This document shows, in pieces, positions 1 to 7,700 of a stretch of 64,000 nt of DNA (position 1 is its first letter; every line of letters begins with the position of its first letter). Source of the stretch: Streptomyces sp. NRRL F-4489 (lineage in GTDB: Bacteria > Actinomycetota > Actinomycetes > Streptomycetales > Streptomycetaceae). The DNA lies in contig NZ_LLZI01000158.1 of NCBI RefSeq assembly GCF_001509485.1, positions 9,088 to 73,087 on the forward strand, given 5' to 3'. Made by a program: the position numbers and the translations under genes. The notes under the pieces were generated by a model that saw nothing but the letters and a program-made list of their open reading frames with translations, did not search any database and was not told where the DNA came from.

Positions 1-731
1 TGGGCCGGATGCAGCGCCAGCAGCGCTTCCTGGCGGCGCTGGTGGACCGGATCACCTCGACCGGGGTGCTGGTCAACCCGGTGCGGCTGAAGGAGGTCGC
101 CGACGCCGTGCTGCAGTCGGTGCGGGCCGACGCCGGCTTCGGGGCGGCCGATCTGACCGATCTGGCGCAGGCGATGCGCGGCTTCGGGCCGGCGTCGTCG
201 GAGTTCGCGTCGGTGCCGCTGCGCGGCGCGGCGGAGAACGTGCCGGGGCTGGGCTCGACGGTGCGCTGGGACCCGGTGGAGGCGCCGAAGCTGTTCAGGG
301 CGCTGCGCGAGGACCGGCCGTTCGCGCCCCGCCCGGAGCGCGCCGGGCCGTCCGCCGCGGTGGTGGACGTCCCGCCCGGCCGGGTGCAGGTACGGGTGGA
401 GAACGGCACCGGGCGGCCCGGGCTGGCCGCGCGCGTCACCCGCGAGCTGCACGCCGCGGGCTTCGCCACCACCGGCGCCCCCGGGGACGCGGCCTCCGGC
501 CCGGTGGCGCGCACGGTGATCTCGTACGACCCGCGCTGGGACCGTTCGGCCCGCTCGCTGGCGGCCGCGCTGCCGGGCGCGGAGCTGCGGCCGGCGGCCG
601 GGCAGGGGCCGGTGATGCGGGTGACGGCGGGGGCGGACTTCCGGGCGGTGCGGCCGGTGCGGGCCGAGGAGCCGACGCCGGCGCCCGGCACCCTCGCGGC
701 GATCACCGGTGACCAGGCGGTGTGCCGATGA
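1..731 (+). CDS. LCP (LytR-CpsA-Psr) protein, C-terminal part
   Basis: Partial gene entering from the left edge; the reading frame is open from base 3 and ends at TGA 729-731. The first ~50 visible residues (RQQRFLAALVDRI onward, then NPVRLKEVADAV) match the end of an LCP catalytic domain. LCP enzymes transfer teichoic acids or other glycopolymers from lipid carriers to peptidoglycan outside the membrane. Residues ~125-210 form a LytR C-terminal domain, with VQVRVENGTG at its start. The catalytic Arg and Asp residues lie upstream of the window. The stop overlaps the ATG of the next gene by 4 bases, so the two are probably translationally coupled. Confidence 0.85.
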   Translation, partial: GRMQRQQRFLAALVDRITSTGVLVNPVRLKEVADAVLQSVRADAGFGAADLTDLAQAMRGFGPASSEFASVPLRGAAENVPGLGSTVRWDPVEAPKLFRALREDRPFAPRPERAGPSAAVVDVPPGRVQVRVENGTGRPGLAARVTRELHAAGFATTGAPGDAASGPVARTVISYDPRWDRSARSLAAALPGAELRPAAGQGPVMRVTAGADFRAVRPVRAEEPTPAPGTLAAITGDQAVCR

Positions 732-1180
732 CCGTGCCAGCGCCCCGCCGGACCGCGCCGGGGCCGTCCCCGGCCGGCCCGGACCGGCGCCGCCGGGCGG
801 CCCGGGTGGCCGCCGCCGGGGCGGTGCTGGGGCTGGTGCTGGCCGCGGCGGCGGCCGCGCCGGCGGCCCCGGACGCCCCGACCGGCTGCGGCGACCTGGT
901 GCGCGGCCGGCTGTGCCTGCGCGGCCCGGTCGGCACCACCGGCGTCTACACGGCCGTCTACCGGCGGGACGACCCGGCGGCCGGGGAGCTGACCGTGCGG
1001 CTCGGCTACCAGCGGAAGAACTCCCGGATCACCGCGTTCCCCGGCTGGTTCGGCACCGGGCGGACCCGGGGCGGCGCGGTGCGGCTGAGCGGGCGGGTGG
1101 AGATGCTGCCCGACGAGTGCGTCCGGGGCGTCATGGAGTACGTCCGGACGGTGTTCGTGACCAAGTGGAGCTGCGGCTGA
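728..1180 (+). CDS. small exported hypothetical protein
   Basis: 150 aa, family not recognised. The ATG at 728 overlaps the upstream TGA as ATGA, so I prefer it over the GTG at 722. An Arg-rich N-terminus (RRRRAARV) is followed by one Ala/Leu/Val-rich hydrophobic segment at ~29-47. This reads as a signal peptide or signal anchor, leaving a ~100 aa exported part. That part holds four Cys residues (CGDLVRGRLC, one near 137 and one at the end, KWSCG), which could form two disulfides. It follows an LCP gene and precedes a VanZ-like gene, so an envelope role is plausible but not shown. Confidence 0.7.
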   Translation: MTVPAPRRTAPGPSPAGPDRRRRAARVAAAGAVLGLVLAAAAAAPAAPDAPTGCGDLVRGRLCLRGPVGTTGVYTAVYRRDDPAAGELTVRLGYQRKNSRITAFPGWFGTGRTRGGAVRLSGRVEMLPDECVRGVMEYVRTVFVTKWSCG

Positions 1181-1222
1181 CGCCGGGCGCCGCCCGGTGT
1201 CCGACACACGCGGAGGCGAACC

Positions 1223-1825
1223 ATGTGGCAGGTCGTGCTGGCCGTCACCCCGGCCACGGTGGCGCTGTTCCTGGCCGCCGCGCTGGCGCTGGCGCTGGCC
1301 CTGGCGGCGTGGGCGGCCCGGACGCCGTACGGGCGCGGGCCGCGGGGCGCGGCGCGGGCGCTGCTGGCGGGCTGGCTGCTGCTGATGCTGGTGGTGACGC
1401 TGGCGCCGCTGCAGCCGCTCGGGTCGGCGGACGCGACGTTCTGGTGGCGGCCCGGGGAGGGCCTGTTCGAGCTGGGCGCGCGGCTGGAGCCGGCGCAGGT
1501 GGCGCTGCTGGTGCGGCGGCAGGCGGCCGGGGCGGCGCTGTTCGTGCCGGTGCCGCTGCTGCTGCGGTTCGCCGCGCCGCGCTGGTCGGCGGCCGGGGCG
1601 TTCCTGCTGGGCGTGGGGCTGAGCGCCGCCATCGAGACCGGGCAGCTGCTGATGCGGGCGGGCCGGGTCGCCGACATCGACGACGTGCTGTGCGCGGCGG
1701 CCGGGACGGCGACCGGCGCGGCCCTGGCGCTGGCGGCGAAGCTGGCGGTCGCCCTCGTCCACCGCCGGACGCTGCCGCGGCGCCCGGTACGGACCGCGCC
1801 GGCACCGGCACCCGAGGAGGCGTGA
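1223..1825 (+). CDS. VanZ-like family membrane protein
   Basis: 200 aa with about four to five membrane segments (~8-32, 46-63, ~100-117, ~125-143, ~155-178). The VanZ signature is present in the last third: an E-x-x-Q in SAAIETGQLLM, then RVADIDDVLCAAAGTATGA, the family's D-x-D-D-V/L motif. VanZ of the vancomycin cluster gives low-level teicoplanin resistance, but most actinobacterial members are housekeeping proteins of unknown function. It lies 42 bases after the exported protein on the same strand, probably one transcript. There is a ribosome-binding site (GGAGG) before the ATG. No van genes are nearby, so glycopeptide resistance should not be inferred. Confidence 0.8.
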   Translation: MWQVVLAVTPATVALFLAAALALALALAAWAARTPYGRGPRGAARALLAGWLLLMLVVTLAPLQPLGSADATFWWRPGEGLFELGARLEPAQVALLVRRQAAGAALFVPVPLLLRFAAPRWSAAGAFLLGVGLSAAIETGQLLMRAGRVADIDDVLCAAAGTATGAALALAAKLAVALVHRRTLPRRPVRTAPAPAPEEA

Positions 1826-1904
1826 GGCGCCGGGCCGCGGCTGCGTACGGTCGCGGGGCGGCGCAGCAGCCCCGTGCCCGACCTGTCAGGCGTCGTCCGG
1901 CCGG

Positions 1905-2459
1905 TCAGGCGTCGTCCAGCCCCTCGGCCGCCCGCCGCTCCCGCAGCTCCTTGATGGCCCGGCGCCGCGCCAGCCGGTGCGTCCGCCGGATCTGGGCCTC
2001 CTGATAGCGCCGCTTGTCCCGCTCGGTCTCCGGGATGACCGGCGGCACCGGCCGCGGCTTCCCGTGCTCGTCAACGGCCGCGAAGACCAGATACGCCGAA
2101 CCGACCTGCTGGGCCGGCGTGGACTCGTTCCACCGCTCGGCCAGCACCCGGACGCCGACCTCCATGGACGACCGCCCCGTCCAGTTGACCTGCGCCTTCA
2201 CATGCACGAGGTCGCCGACCCTGACCGGCTCCAGGAACACCATCTCGTCCATCGACGCCGTCACCGCCGGCCCGCCGGAGTGCCGGCCGGCGACCGCGCC
2301 CGCCGCGTCGTCGACCAGTTTCATGATCACTCCGCCGTGCACGGTGCCGAGGAGGTTGGTGTCGGCCGCGGTCATGATGTGCGACAGCGTGGTGCGGGAA
2401 ACGGAGGTCGGCTTGCCCGCGAGGGCGTCCTCCGCGGAGTCGGTGACGAGATCGGTCAT
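1905..2459 (-). CDS. acyl-CoA thioesterase, hotdog fold
   Basis: 184 aa, start ATG at 2459. The hotdog domain spans ~20-140 with the LLGTVHGGVIMKLVDDAAG motif, in which the conserved Asn/Asp-x-x-GT-x-HGG region lies on the active-site helix, and AQVNWTGRSSMEVGVRV in the second half. The family (ACOT/BACH, cytosolic) hydrolyses acyl-CoA to free acid and CoA. The C-terminal ~40 residues are unusually basic (RRTHRLARRRAIKELRERR), probably a helical tail. It is divergent from the LCP gene to its right; a 26-base perfect inverted repeat lies 18-43 bases upstream of the start. Confidence 0.88.
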   Translation of the reverse strand: MTDLVTDSAEDALAGKPTSVSRTTLSHIMTAADTNLLGTVHGGVIMKLVDDAAGAVAGRHSGGPAVTASMDEMVFLEPVRVGDLVHVKAQVNWTGRSSMEVGVRVLAERWNESTPAQQVGSAYLVFAAVDEHGKPRPVPPVIPETERDKRRYQEAQIRRTHRLARRRAIKELRERRAAEGLDDA

Positions 2460-2476
2460 GCAGACCAGCGTAAGCG

Positions 2477-2502
2477 GCTGCCGTACGCGACCGTACGGCA
2501 GC
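2477..2502. promoter_or_regulatory. 26-base inverted repeat upstream of thioesterase
   Basis: Two perfect 11-base arms, GCTGCCGTACG and CGTACGGCAGC, are separated by 4 bases. It sits 18-43 bases before the thioesterase start codon, where a repressor operator or a 5' UTR hairpin would be expected. The cognate protein cannot be named from the sequence. Confidence 0.45.
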
Positions 2503-2807
2503 GGTGGCGAACGCGGCCCCTGGCGGGCCGACGCGGCCGGGGCGGGCGGCCGCGCCCCGGCCGCACAACGTCCGGCCGACCCGTGACCGAGGTCTCGACC
2601 CACCCCTCCCCTCCGTGACATCCGTCTCCCCTCCCCCGCCGGAAACCATCCGGAATGAAGCCTTCCGGAGGCCCCGCCGGAATCGTCGCCCCCTTCTCCA
2701 TATGGGCCGTTACCGCTCCCCCGCTTTGCATCAGCTCTGCAACAGCCCTGGCCCGATCCCGCACCCGCCCTATGGAGCGGCCCCCCGCGGCGTGCACACT
2801 TCCCCGT

Positions 2808-4076
2808 ATGAATGAGTGGCCCCAAGGACGGTCCGGCGACCCGGCCGGCAACCGGTACGGACGCGGCAGCGGCAGCGCCGAGCCGGAGGGCGCGCGCGCC
2901 ATGCCGCACGTACGGCGCGACGCGGCCCCCGGTTACCGGCGGAACGAGCCCCCGCTCCCGCCCTCGCTCTCCCCGCGCCGCGGCGCGGGCGTCCCGCCGC
3001 AGCAGTCCGGGGGCCACGACGACGGCTACAACACCGGCCAGGTCTACGGCGCCGGCGGTGGCGGCGGCGCGGGCGGACGCTCCGCCCGGCCGCGCCCGAA
3101 CTGGGGCCGCCGCATCAAGTGGACGGTGCTCACCCTGGTCGTCGTGGTGCTCGCCACCTCGATCGGCACGTACTTCTGGGCGGACGGCAAGCTGCGCCGC
3201 GAGATCGACCTGAGCAAGGTCATCGACCGCCCGGCCACCGGCGACGGCACCAACTACCTCATCGTCGGCACGGACAGCCGCGAGGGCATGACCGACGACA
3301 TGAAGCAGAAGCTGCACACCGGCGGCCCCAAGGACGGCGGCCGCACCGACTCGATGCTGATCCTGCACGACGGCAGCAACGGCCCCACCCTCATATCCCT
3401 GCCCCGCGACTCCAACGTCGAGATCCCGTCGTACGTCGGCTCGACCTCCGGCAAGAAGTACCCGGCGACCGGCCGGCACACCAAGCTGAACGCCACCTAC
3501 GCCGAGGACGGCCCGGCACTGCTGGTCCGCACCGTGGAGTACAACACCCACCTGCACATCGACCACTACGTGGAGATCGGCTTCGCCGGCTTCGCCAACA
3601 TCGTCGACGCGCTGGGCGGGGTGGAGATGGACATCCCCAAGGGCTTCAAGGACAAGGACTCCGGCGCCGACTTCAAGGCCGGCACCCAGACCCTCAACGG
3701 CGCCCAGGCCCTCGCCTTCGTCCGGACCCGGCACGCGTTCGCCAGCCAGGACCTGGAGCGCACCAAGAACCAGCAGAAGTTCCTGGCCGCCATCGCCCAC
3801 CAGGCCGCCACCCCCGGCACCGTCCTGAACCCCTTCAAGCTCTACCCGACGCTCGGCGCCGGCCTGGACACCCTGAAGGTCGACAAGGACATGAGCCTGT
3901 GGGACCTGGGCCAGATGTTCTTCGCCATGAAGGGCGTCACCAACGGCGACGGCAAGTCCATGAACATGCCCATCTCCGGCAGCGTCGGCGGCAACCTCGT
4001 CTGGGACCAGGCCAAACTCAAGCAACTCGTCCAGCAACTCAACAACGACGAACCGGTCACGGTCACCGGCAACTGA
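2808..4076 (+). CDS. LCP (LytR-CpsA-Psr) family protein
   Basis: 422 aa. Disordered Gly/Pro/Arg-rich cytoplasmic N-terminus (~1-100), one membrane segment (VLTLVVVVLATSIGTYFW, ~107-124), then an extracellular LCP catalytic domain (~145-330). Signature pieces: YLIVGTDSRE, GGRTDSMLIL, SLPRDSNVEIP, TKLNATYAEDG, DALGGVEMDIP and LAFVRTRH; the conserved Arg and Asp residues that bind the polyprenyl pyrophosphate are retained. The family attaches anionic glycopolymers to peptidoglycan. The start at 2808 (MNEWPQG) fits the family N-terminus as I remember it but has no visible Shine-Dalgarno. An alternative ATG at 2901 has GGAGGG 8 bases upstream. A perfect terminator hairpin follows. Confidence 0.9.
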   Translation: MNEWPQGRSGDPAGNRYGRGSGSAEPEGARAMPHVRRDAAPGYRRNEPPLPPSLSPRRGAGVPPQQSGGHDDGYNTGQVYGAGGGGGAGGRSARPRPNWGRRIKWTVLTLVVVVLATSIGTYFWADGKLRREIDLSKVIDRPATGDGTNYLIVGTDSREGMTDDMKQKLHTGGPKDGGRTDSMLILHDGSNGPTLISLPRDSNVEIPSYVGSTSGKKYPATGRHTKLNATYAEDGPALLVRTVEYNTHLHIDHYVEIGFAGFANIVDALGGVEMDIPKGFKDKDSGADFKAGTQTLNGAQALAFVRTRHAFASQDLERTKNQQKFLAAIAHQAATPGTVLNPFKLYPTLGAGLDTLKVDKDMSLWDLGQMFFAMKGVTNGDGKSMNMPISGSVGGNLVWDQAKLKQLVQQLNNDEPVTVTGN

Positions 4077-4094
4077 CGGCGGACGATGACGACG

Positions 4095-4126
4095 AGGGGC
4101 CCCGGCCGATTGCGGCCGGGGCCCCT
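4095..4126. terminator. terminator after LCP gene
   Basis: A perfect 14-base-pair stem (AGGGGCCCCGGCCG with its complement) closes a 4-base loop (ATTG), 18 bases after the LCP stop. It can serve both strands. Nearly the same hairpin recurs at 6252-6282. Confidence 0.85.
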
Positions 4127-4139
4127 CTCCTCGTCTCGC

Positions 4140-5242
4140 CGTGAGCGCTGGACCTCGACCCCGGACAGCTTCGACAGCTTCAGCAACCGCGGATTGCTGC
4201 GGCGGTGCAGGGACGACAGGACACGGAGCACCTCGCGGCCCATGGGGTGGATCCTGACCATCTGCGGCGCCACGTCCCAGGCGGCACAGAGATCCCCAAG
4301 GGCCCCGTCCCGGTCACCGATGTCGAGCCGGGCCCGCGCCATGTTGATCCGGGTGGGCGCGATCCGTGTGGGCGGCAGGCCCGCCAGGACGGCCTCGATG
4401 TTCTCGGCGGCACGCAGGGCGTCACGCGGTTTCCCCAGGTCCAGCCGCGTGGCCAGTACGTGGGTGGCGGTGTTCCGCGGCCCGAAGATCAGTCCTTCAG
4501 CCGCCCGGCGAGGGTCATGCCCCGGAGGTTCAGCACACCGACCGCGAAGGCCCGCTGCTGACCCGAGAGGCTCGTCTGCGCCTGCGCGACAGCCCGGTCG
4601 ACGATGGTCAGCCCGCCCTCGAAGTCCCCGCCGTTCAGATAGGCCCCGGCGCGGTCACGCGCGGCGATGGCGTCCCCCAGCGGATTGGCCCGCTGTTCGA
4701 CGGCCCAGCGCTGACGCGTCACCGCCAGCTCCGCCATGTCCATCCACCTGTGCCGCGCGGCCAGCCAGTAGACGGTGCTGTAGACATCGGCGAGAGACGC
4801 CCACGCCTCCACCGTGTCCGCCGCATGGGCGTGCGTCGTGGCGTCCCTGAGCAGCCTCGGCAGCATCCTCAGCAGGCCGGGCCACCTCCACGTCGTCGCG
4901 GAGCCGTCCGGCAGCCGCCAGGGCGGCCCCTACCGACTCCTCGTGGACCTCCTGGCGTCCAGGCAGGTCGTAGTCCCGGACAGCGGAGCGAAGCGCCGAC
5001 AGCTTCTGCTCTCCGTCCCGGGCGACAGCCGCCTTGCCCATGACCTCCGCCATGCTCAGCCCCAGCGGCTTGCCTACGGCGGCGGCCACGGCGGGCGTCA
5101 GCGTCCGGTCTCCCACCTCGATCTTGGAGAGCAGGGAGACGCTGATGTTCGCCCGCCGCGCCAACTGCGTCTGGGAGAGCCCGCGTTCCTTCCGGAGCGC
5201 GGCCAGGTTCGCGCCCGGTGCCAGTTCGGTGGTCGTGCTCAT
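4140..5242 (-). pseudogene. XRE-family regulator, degraded
   Basis: Begins intact at ATG 5242 with an N-terminal helix-turn-helix (~12-67: LRKERGLSQTQLARRANIS, then LLSKIEVGDRTLTPAVAAAV), followed by what was a TPR-like helical region. Three lesions are visible. (1) A frameshift near 4870-4890: the frame reads DDVEVARPAEDA, while the continuation LLRMLPRLLRDATTHAHAAD lies in another frame. (2) A stop after GMTLAGRLKD at ~4489, after which coding resumes one frame over at FGPRNTATHVLATRLDLG; against the family this suggests a short deletion. (3) No stop at the natural end KLSKLSGVEV: the frame runs on through the terminator and antisense into the LCP gene. It was probably the regulator of the divergent methyltransferase. 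Confidence 0.75.
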
Positions 5243-5348
5243 GCGATCAGCCCTACCTCCTGCCAGGGAGCCATCTGCCCGAGCCATCGTGCCCGTACCG
5301 GCAGGTACCCGCACGACGTTCCCCCGCCCCTGCCCCCGTTGGCCGCCA

Positions 5349-5370
5349 CTTGTGCAAGCCGTGTGCAAGT
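5349..5370. promoter_or_regulatory. repeat operator between XRE gene and methyltransferase
   Basis: The 336-base divergent gap 5243-5578 contains TGTGCAAG twice, at 5351-5358 and 5362-5369, 11 bases apart (about one helical turn). The first copy is part of the palindrome CTTG-TG-CAAG (5349-5358). The arrangement looks like an operator of a helix-turn-helix regulator; the neighbouring regulator is now broken. No clear promoter hexamers were identified. Confidence 0.4.
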
Positions 5371-5578
5371 CCCATGGCACGCAAGAAAGTTGACTGGGGT
5401 GCAGCAGTCAGCAACCGACGACAGCGAAGGGACCACCGATGGCGACAGCAGTGCATACGCGCGACCCCCGGACGTCTGGGAGCGCGTGGTACGGCTCATC
5501 ATGCGCGACCACGGGACGGGCCGGGAGCTCGCGGGGCGCACCTTCGGCCAGAGGCCACCGCGCAGGAAGGGAATCGAG

Positions 5579-6226
5579 ATGGAAGCGGTCACCGCGGCAT
5601 GGGAACGGTACGCGGCCGGCAGGACGCCGAGGAGAGCCCGGAACGCCGCCGGGGCCGCCACGTGGCTGAACTGGACCCAGTACCCCGACCACGGGCCCGA
5701 CGAGTCCCTGCTCGGCCCGGTGCGCGGGCGCCGGGTGCTGGAGCTCGGGTGCGGCACCGGCTGCAACCTCGCTCACCTCGCGACGCTGGGCGCGGTGTGC
5801 GTCGGCATCGACATCGCCCCTACGCAACGGGCAAAGGCGGAGGCCCGCTGGGGACGGGTCCCCCACCTCACGTTCCGGACGGCGGAGGTGACGGAGTTCC
5901 TGGCCGCCGCCCGCCCCGAGAGCTTCGACGTGGTGCTGTCGATCTTCGGGCCGGTGTGGTTCACGGCCCCGGCGACGCTCCTGCCGCTGGTGCGGCGGAG
6001 CCTGGCCCCGGGGGGTGTGTTCGCGTTCTCGCACAGGCCGCCCGAGCACGGCGAGGAGCCGGGAGGGCCGCTGCGGGACGCGCGGGCGGTGGCGCGGTGG
6101 GACCACTCGGCTCGGGAATGGGCGGGGCTGCTGGCGTCGGCCGGCTTCAGCGGCGCCACGGCAGAGGTCATCGATCCCCCGGTGGGCGAATCCGTGGGGA
6201 CGCTGGTGGTGCGCGCCGAGGCGTGA
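5579..6226 (+). CDS. class I SAM-dependent methyltransferase
   Basis: 215 aa. The start at 5579 has AGGAAGG about 8 bases upstream; the frame is open further upstream but that part lies over the divergent XRE gene. Rossmann methyltransferase motif I is VLELGCGTGCNLAHLA (~50-65), motif II VGIDIAP (~73-79), the acidic post-II region FRTAEVTEF (~94), motif IV SFDVVLSIFGPVWF (~109-122) and motif post-I/VI region LAPGGVFAFSHRPP (~139-152). The substrate is unknown; the fold and order fit small-molecule methyltransferases. It is divergent from the decayed XRE regulator, with which it was probably a pair, and is flanked by a terminator nearly identical to the one after the LCP gene. Confidence 0.85.
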   Translation: MEAVTAAWERYAAGRTPRRARNAAGAATWLNWTQYPDHGPDESLLGPVRGRRVLELGCGTGCNLAHLATLGAVCVGIDIAPTQRAKAEARWGRVPHLTFRTAEVTEFLAAARPESFDVVLSIFGPVWFTAPATLLPLVRRSLAPGGVFAFSHRPPEHGEEPGGPLRDARAVARWDHSAREWAGLLASAGFSGATAEVIDPPVGESVGTLVVRAEA

Positions 6227-6251
6227 GGGCTGGGCACCGCCCGAGCAGCGA

Positions 6252-6282
6252 AGGGGCCCCGGCCACTGCGGCCGGGGCCCCT
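6252..6282. terminator. shared terminator, methyltransferase / acyl-CoA dehydrogenase
   Basis: A 13-base-pair perfect stem (AGGGGCCCCGGCC with its complement) and a 5-base loop lie between two convergent genes. The stem is identical to the central 13 pairs of the hairpin at 4095-4126, 2.1 kb away. Confidence 0.85.
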
Positions 6283-6305
6283 CTCGTCGTCGCGCAGGGC
6301 GGGCC

Positions 6306-7493
6306 CTACGGCAGGTTGCGGGCCATCACGATCCGCTGGACCTGGTTGGTGCCCTCGTAGATCTGCGTGATCTTGGCATCGCGCATCATGCGCTCGAGCG
6401 GGTAGTCGCGGGTGTAGCCGTAGCCGCCGAGGAGCTGGACGGCGTCGGTGGTGATCTCCATGGCGGCGTCGGAGGCGTAGCACTTGGCGGCGGCGCCGAA
6501 GAAGGTGAGGTCCTCGTCCTTGCCGCCGGCCGAGACGCGCTCGGAGCGGGCCGCGGCGGCGTAGGTGAGCTGGCGGGCCGCCTCCAGCTTCATCGCCATG
6601 TCGGCCAGCATGAACTGCACGCCCTGGAAGTCGCCGATCGGCTTGCCGAACTGCTTGCGCTCCTGGACGTAGCCCTTGGCGTAGTCGAGGGCGCCCTGGG
6701 CGATGCCGAGGGCCTGCGCGGCGATGGTGATGCGGGTGTGGTCCAGGGTCTTCATGGCGGTGGCGAAGCCGGTGCCCTCCGCGCCGATCATGCGGTCGGC
6801 GGGGATCCGGACGTTGTCGAGGTAGACCTCGCGGGTCGGCGAGCCCTTGATGCCGAGCTTCTTCTCCGGGGCGCCGAAGGAGACGCCCTCGTCGCCCTTC
6901 TCGACGACGAACGCCGATATGCCCTTGGAGCGCTTCTCCGGGTCGGTGACGGCCATGACGGTGTAGAACTCCGACACCCCGGCGTTGGTGATCCACCGCT
7001 TGACGCCGTTGAGCACCCAGTGGTCGCCGTCCCGGACGGCCTTGGTCTTCATGCCCGCCGCGTCCGAACCGGCGTCCGGCTCGCTCAGGCAGTACGAGAA
7101 CATCGCGTCGCCCTTGGCGAGCGGCCCGAGGTACTTCGCCTTCAGCTCCTCGCTGCCGGAGAGGATCACCGGGAGGGAGCCGAGCTTGTTGACGGCCGGG
7201 ATCAGGGACGAGGACGCGCAGACCCGCGCCACCTCCTCGATCACGATGACCGTGGCCAGCGCGTCCGCCCCGGCACCGCCGTAGGACTCCGGGACGTGAA
7301 CGGCGTGCAGGTCGTTGGCGACCAGCGCGTCCAGCGCCTCCTGGGGGAAGCGGGCCTCCTCGTCCACCGCGGCGGCGAACGGCGCGATCTTCGCCTCGGC
7401 GAGCGAGCGCACCGACTCGCGGAGCATGGCGTGCTCCTCCGACGGCCGGTACAGATCGAAATCAGCGGCCGCGTTCTTTCCCACTCGCGCCAA
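6306..7493 (-). CDS. acyl-CoA dehydrogenase
   Basis: 395 aa, normal length for the family. A FAD flavoprotein that oxidises acyl-CoA to the 2,3-enoyl-CoA and passes electrons to ETF. Signature 1 YCLSEPDAGSDAAG (~144-157) and signature 2 QLLGGYGYTRDYPLERMMRD (~348) are intact; the catalytic base is probably Glu380 in QIYEGTNQVQ near the C-terminus, the short-/medium-chain position. The start is TTG at 7493, with AGGGGAG 9 bases upstream; a GTG at 7484 would be too far from that site. Which acyl chain it uses cannot be read. It stands alone, with an AT-rich promoter region upstream. Confidence 0.92.
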   Translation of the reverse strand: MARVGKNAAADFDLYRPSEEHAMLRESVRSLAEAKIAPFAAAVDEEARFPQEALDALVANDLHAVHVPESYGGAGADALATVIVIEEVARVCASSSLIPAVNKLGSLPVILSGSEELKAKYLGPLAKGDAMFSYCLSEPDAGSDAAGMKTKAVRDGDHWVLNGVKRWITNAGVSEFYTVMAVTDPEKRSKGISAFVVEKGDEGVSFGAPEKKLGIKGSPTREVYLDNVRIPADRMIGAEGTGFATAMKTLDHTRITIAAQALGIAQGALDYAKGYVQERKQFGKPIGDFQGVQFMLADMAMKLEAARQLTYAAAARSERVSAGGKDEDLTFFGAAAKCYASDAAMEITTDAVQLLGGYGYTRDYPLERMMRDAKITQIYEGTNQVQRIVMARNLP

Positions 7494-7534
7494 GGTGTCT
7501 CACTCCCCTGTGAGGTGTGGCAGCGCTAACTACC

Positions 7535-7544
7535 GTTAAGTAAC
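7535..7544. promoter_or_regulatory. short palindrome upstream of acyl-CoA dehydrogenase
   Basis: GTTA-AG-TAAC lies 42-51 bases before the TTG start, in a locally AT-rich stretch (7527-7551) that probably holds the promoter. It is a possible operator; the arms are short, so confidence is low. Confidence 0.3.
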
Positions 7545-7700
7545 CCTTACTGGAAAGGGATTCTAGGGCCGATGCCGGGCCGCGGATAGGTGAGGTTGCC
7601 GACAGTCCCCCCAGCGCGCGTACGCGTTCGGGAAGGGTGCGTTCCGTGCCCGACTATGCTCGGTCAGCACCGTCTTCCCGGAGAACGTCTGGAGCCCCGC

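Noticed and set aside
1223..1825. Glycopeptide resistance by VanZ
   Set aside because: No vanHAX or regulators nearby; VanZ-like proteins are widespread housekeeping proteins.
2655..2807. Longer start for the LCP protein
   Set aside because: The extra residues are low-complexity and unlike the family's N-terminus (MNEWP...).
1905..4037. A 710-residue minus-strand frame over the LCP gene and thioesterase
   Set aside because: Only its last 184 residues are a real protein; the rest mirrors the codon bias of the LCP gene.
4814..5578. An N-terminal extension of the methyltransferase back to 4814
   Set aside because: It lies antisense over the XRE gene and has no methyltransferase sequence; the start at 5579 has a proper ribosome-binding site and the family's normal length.
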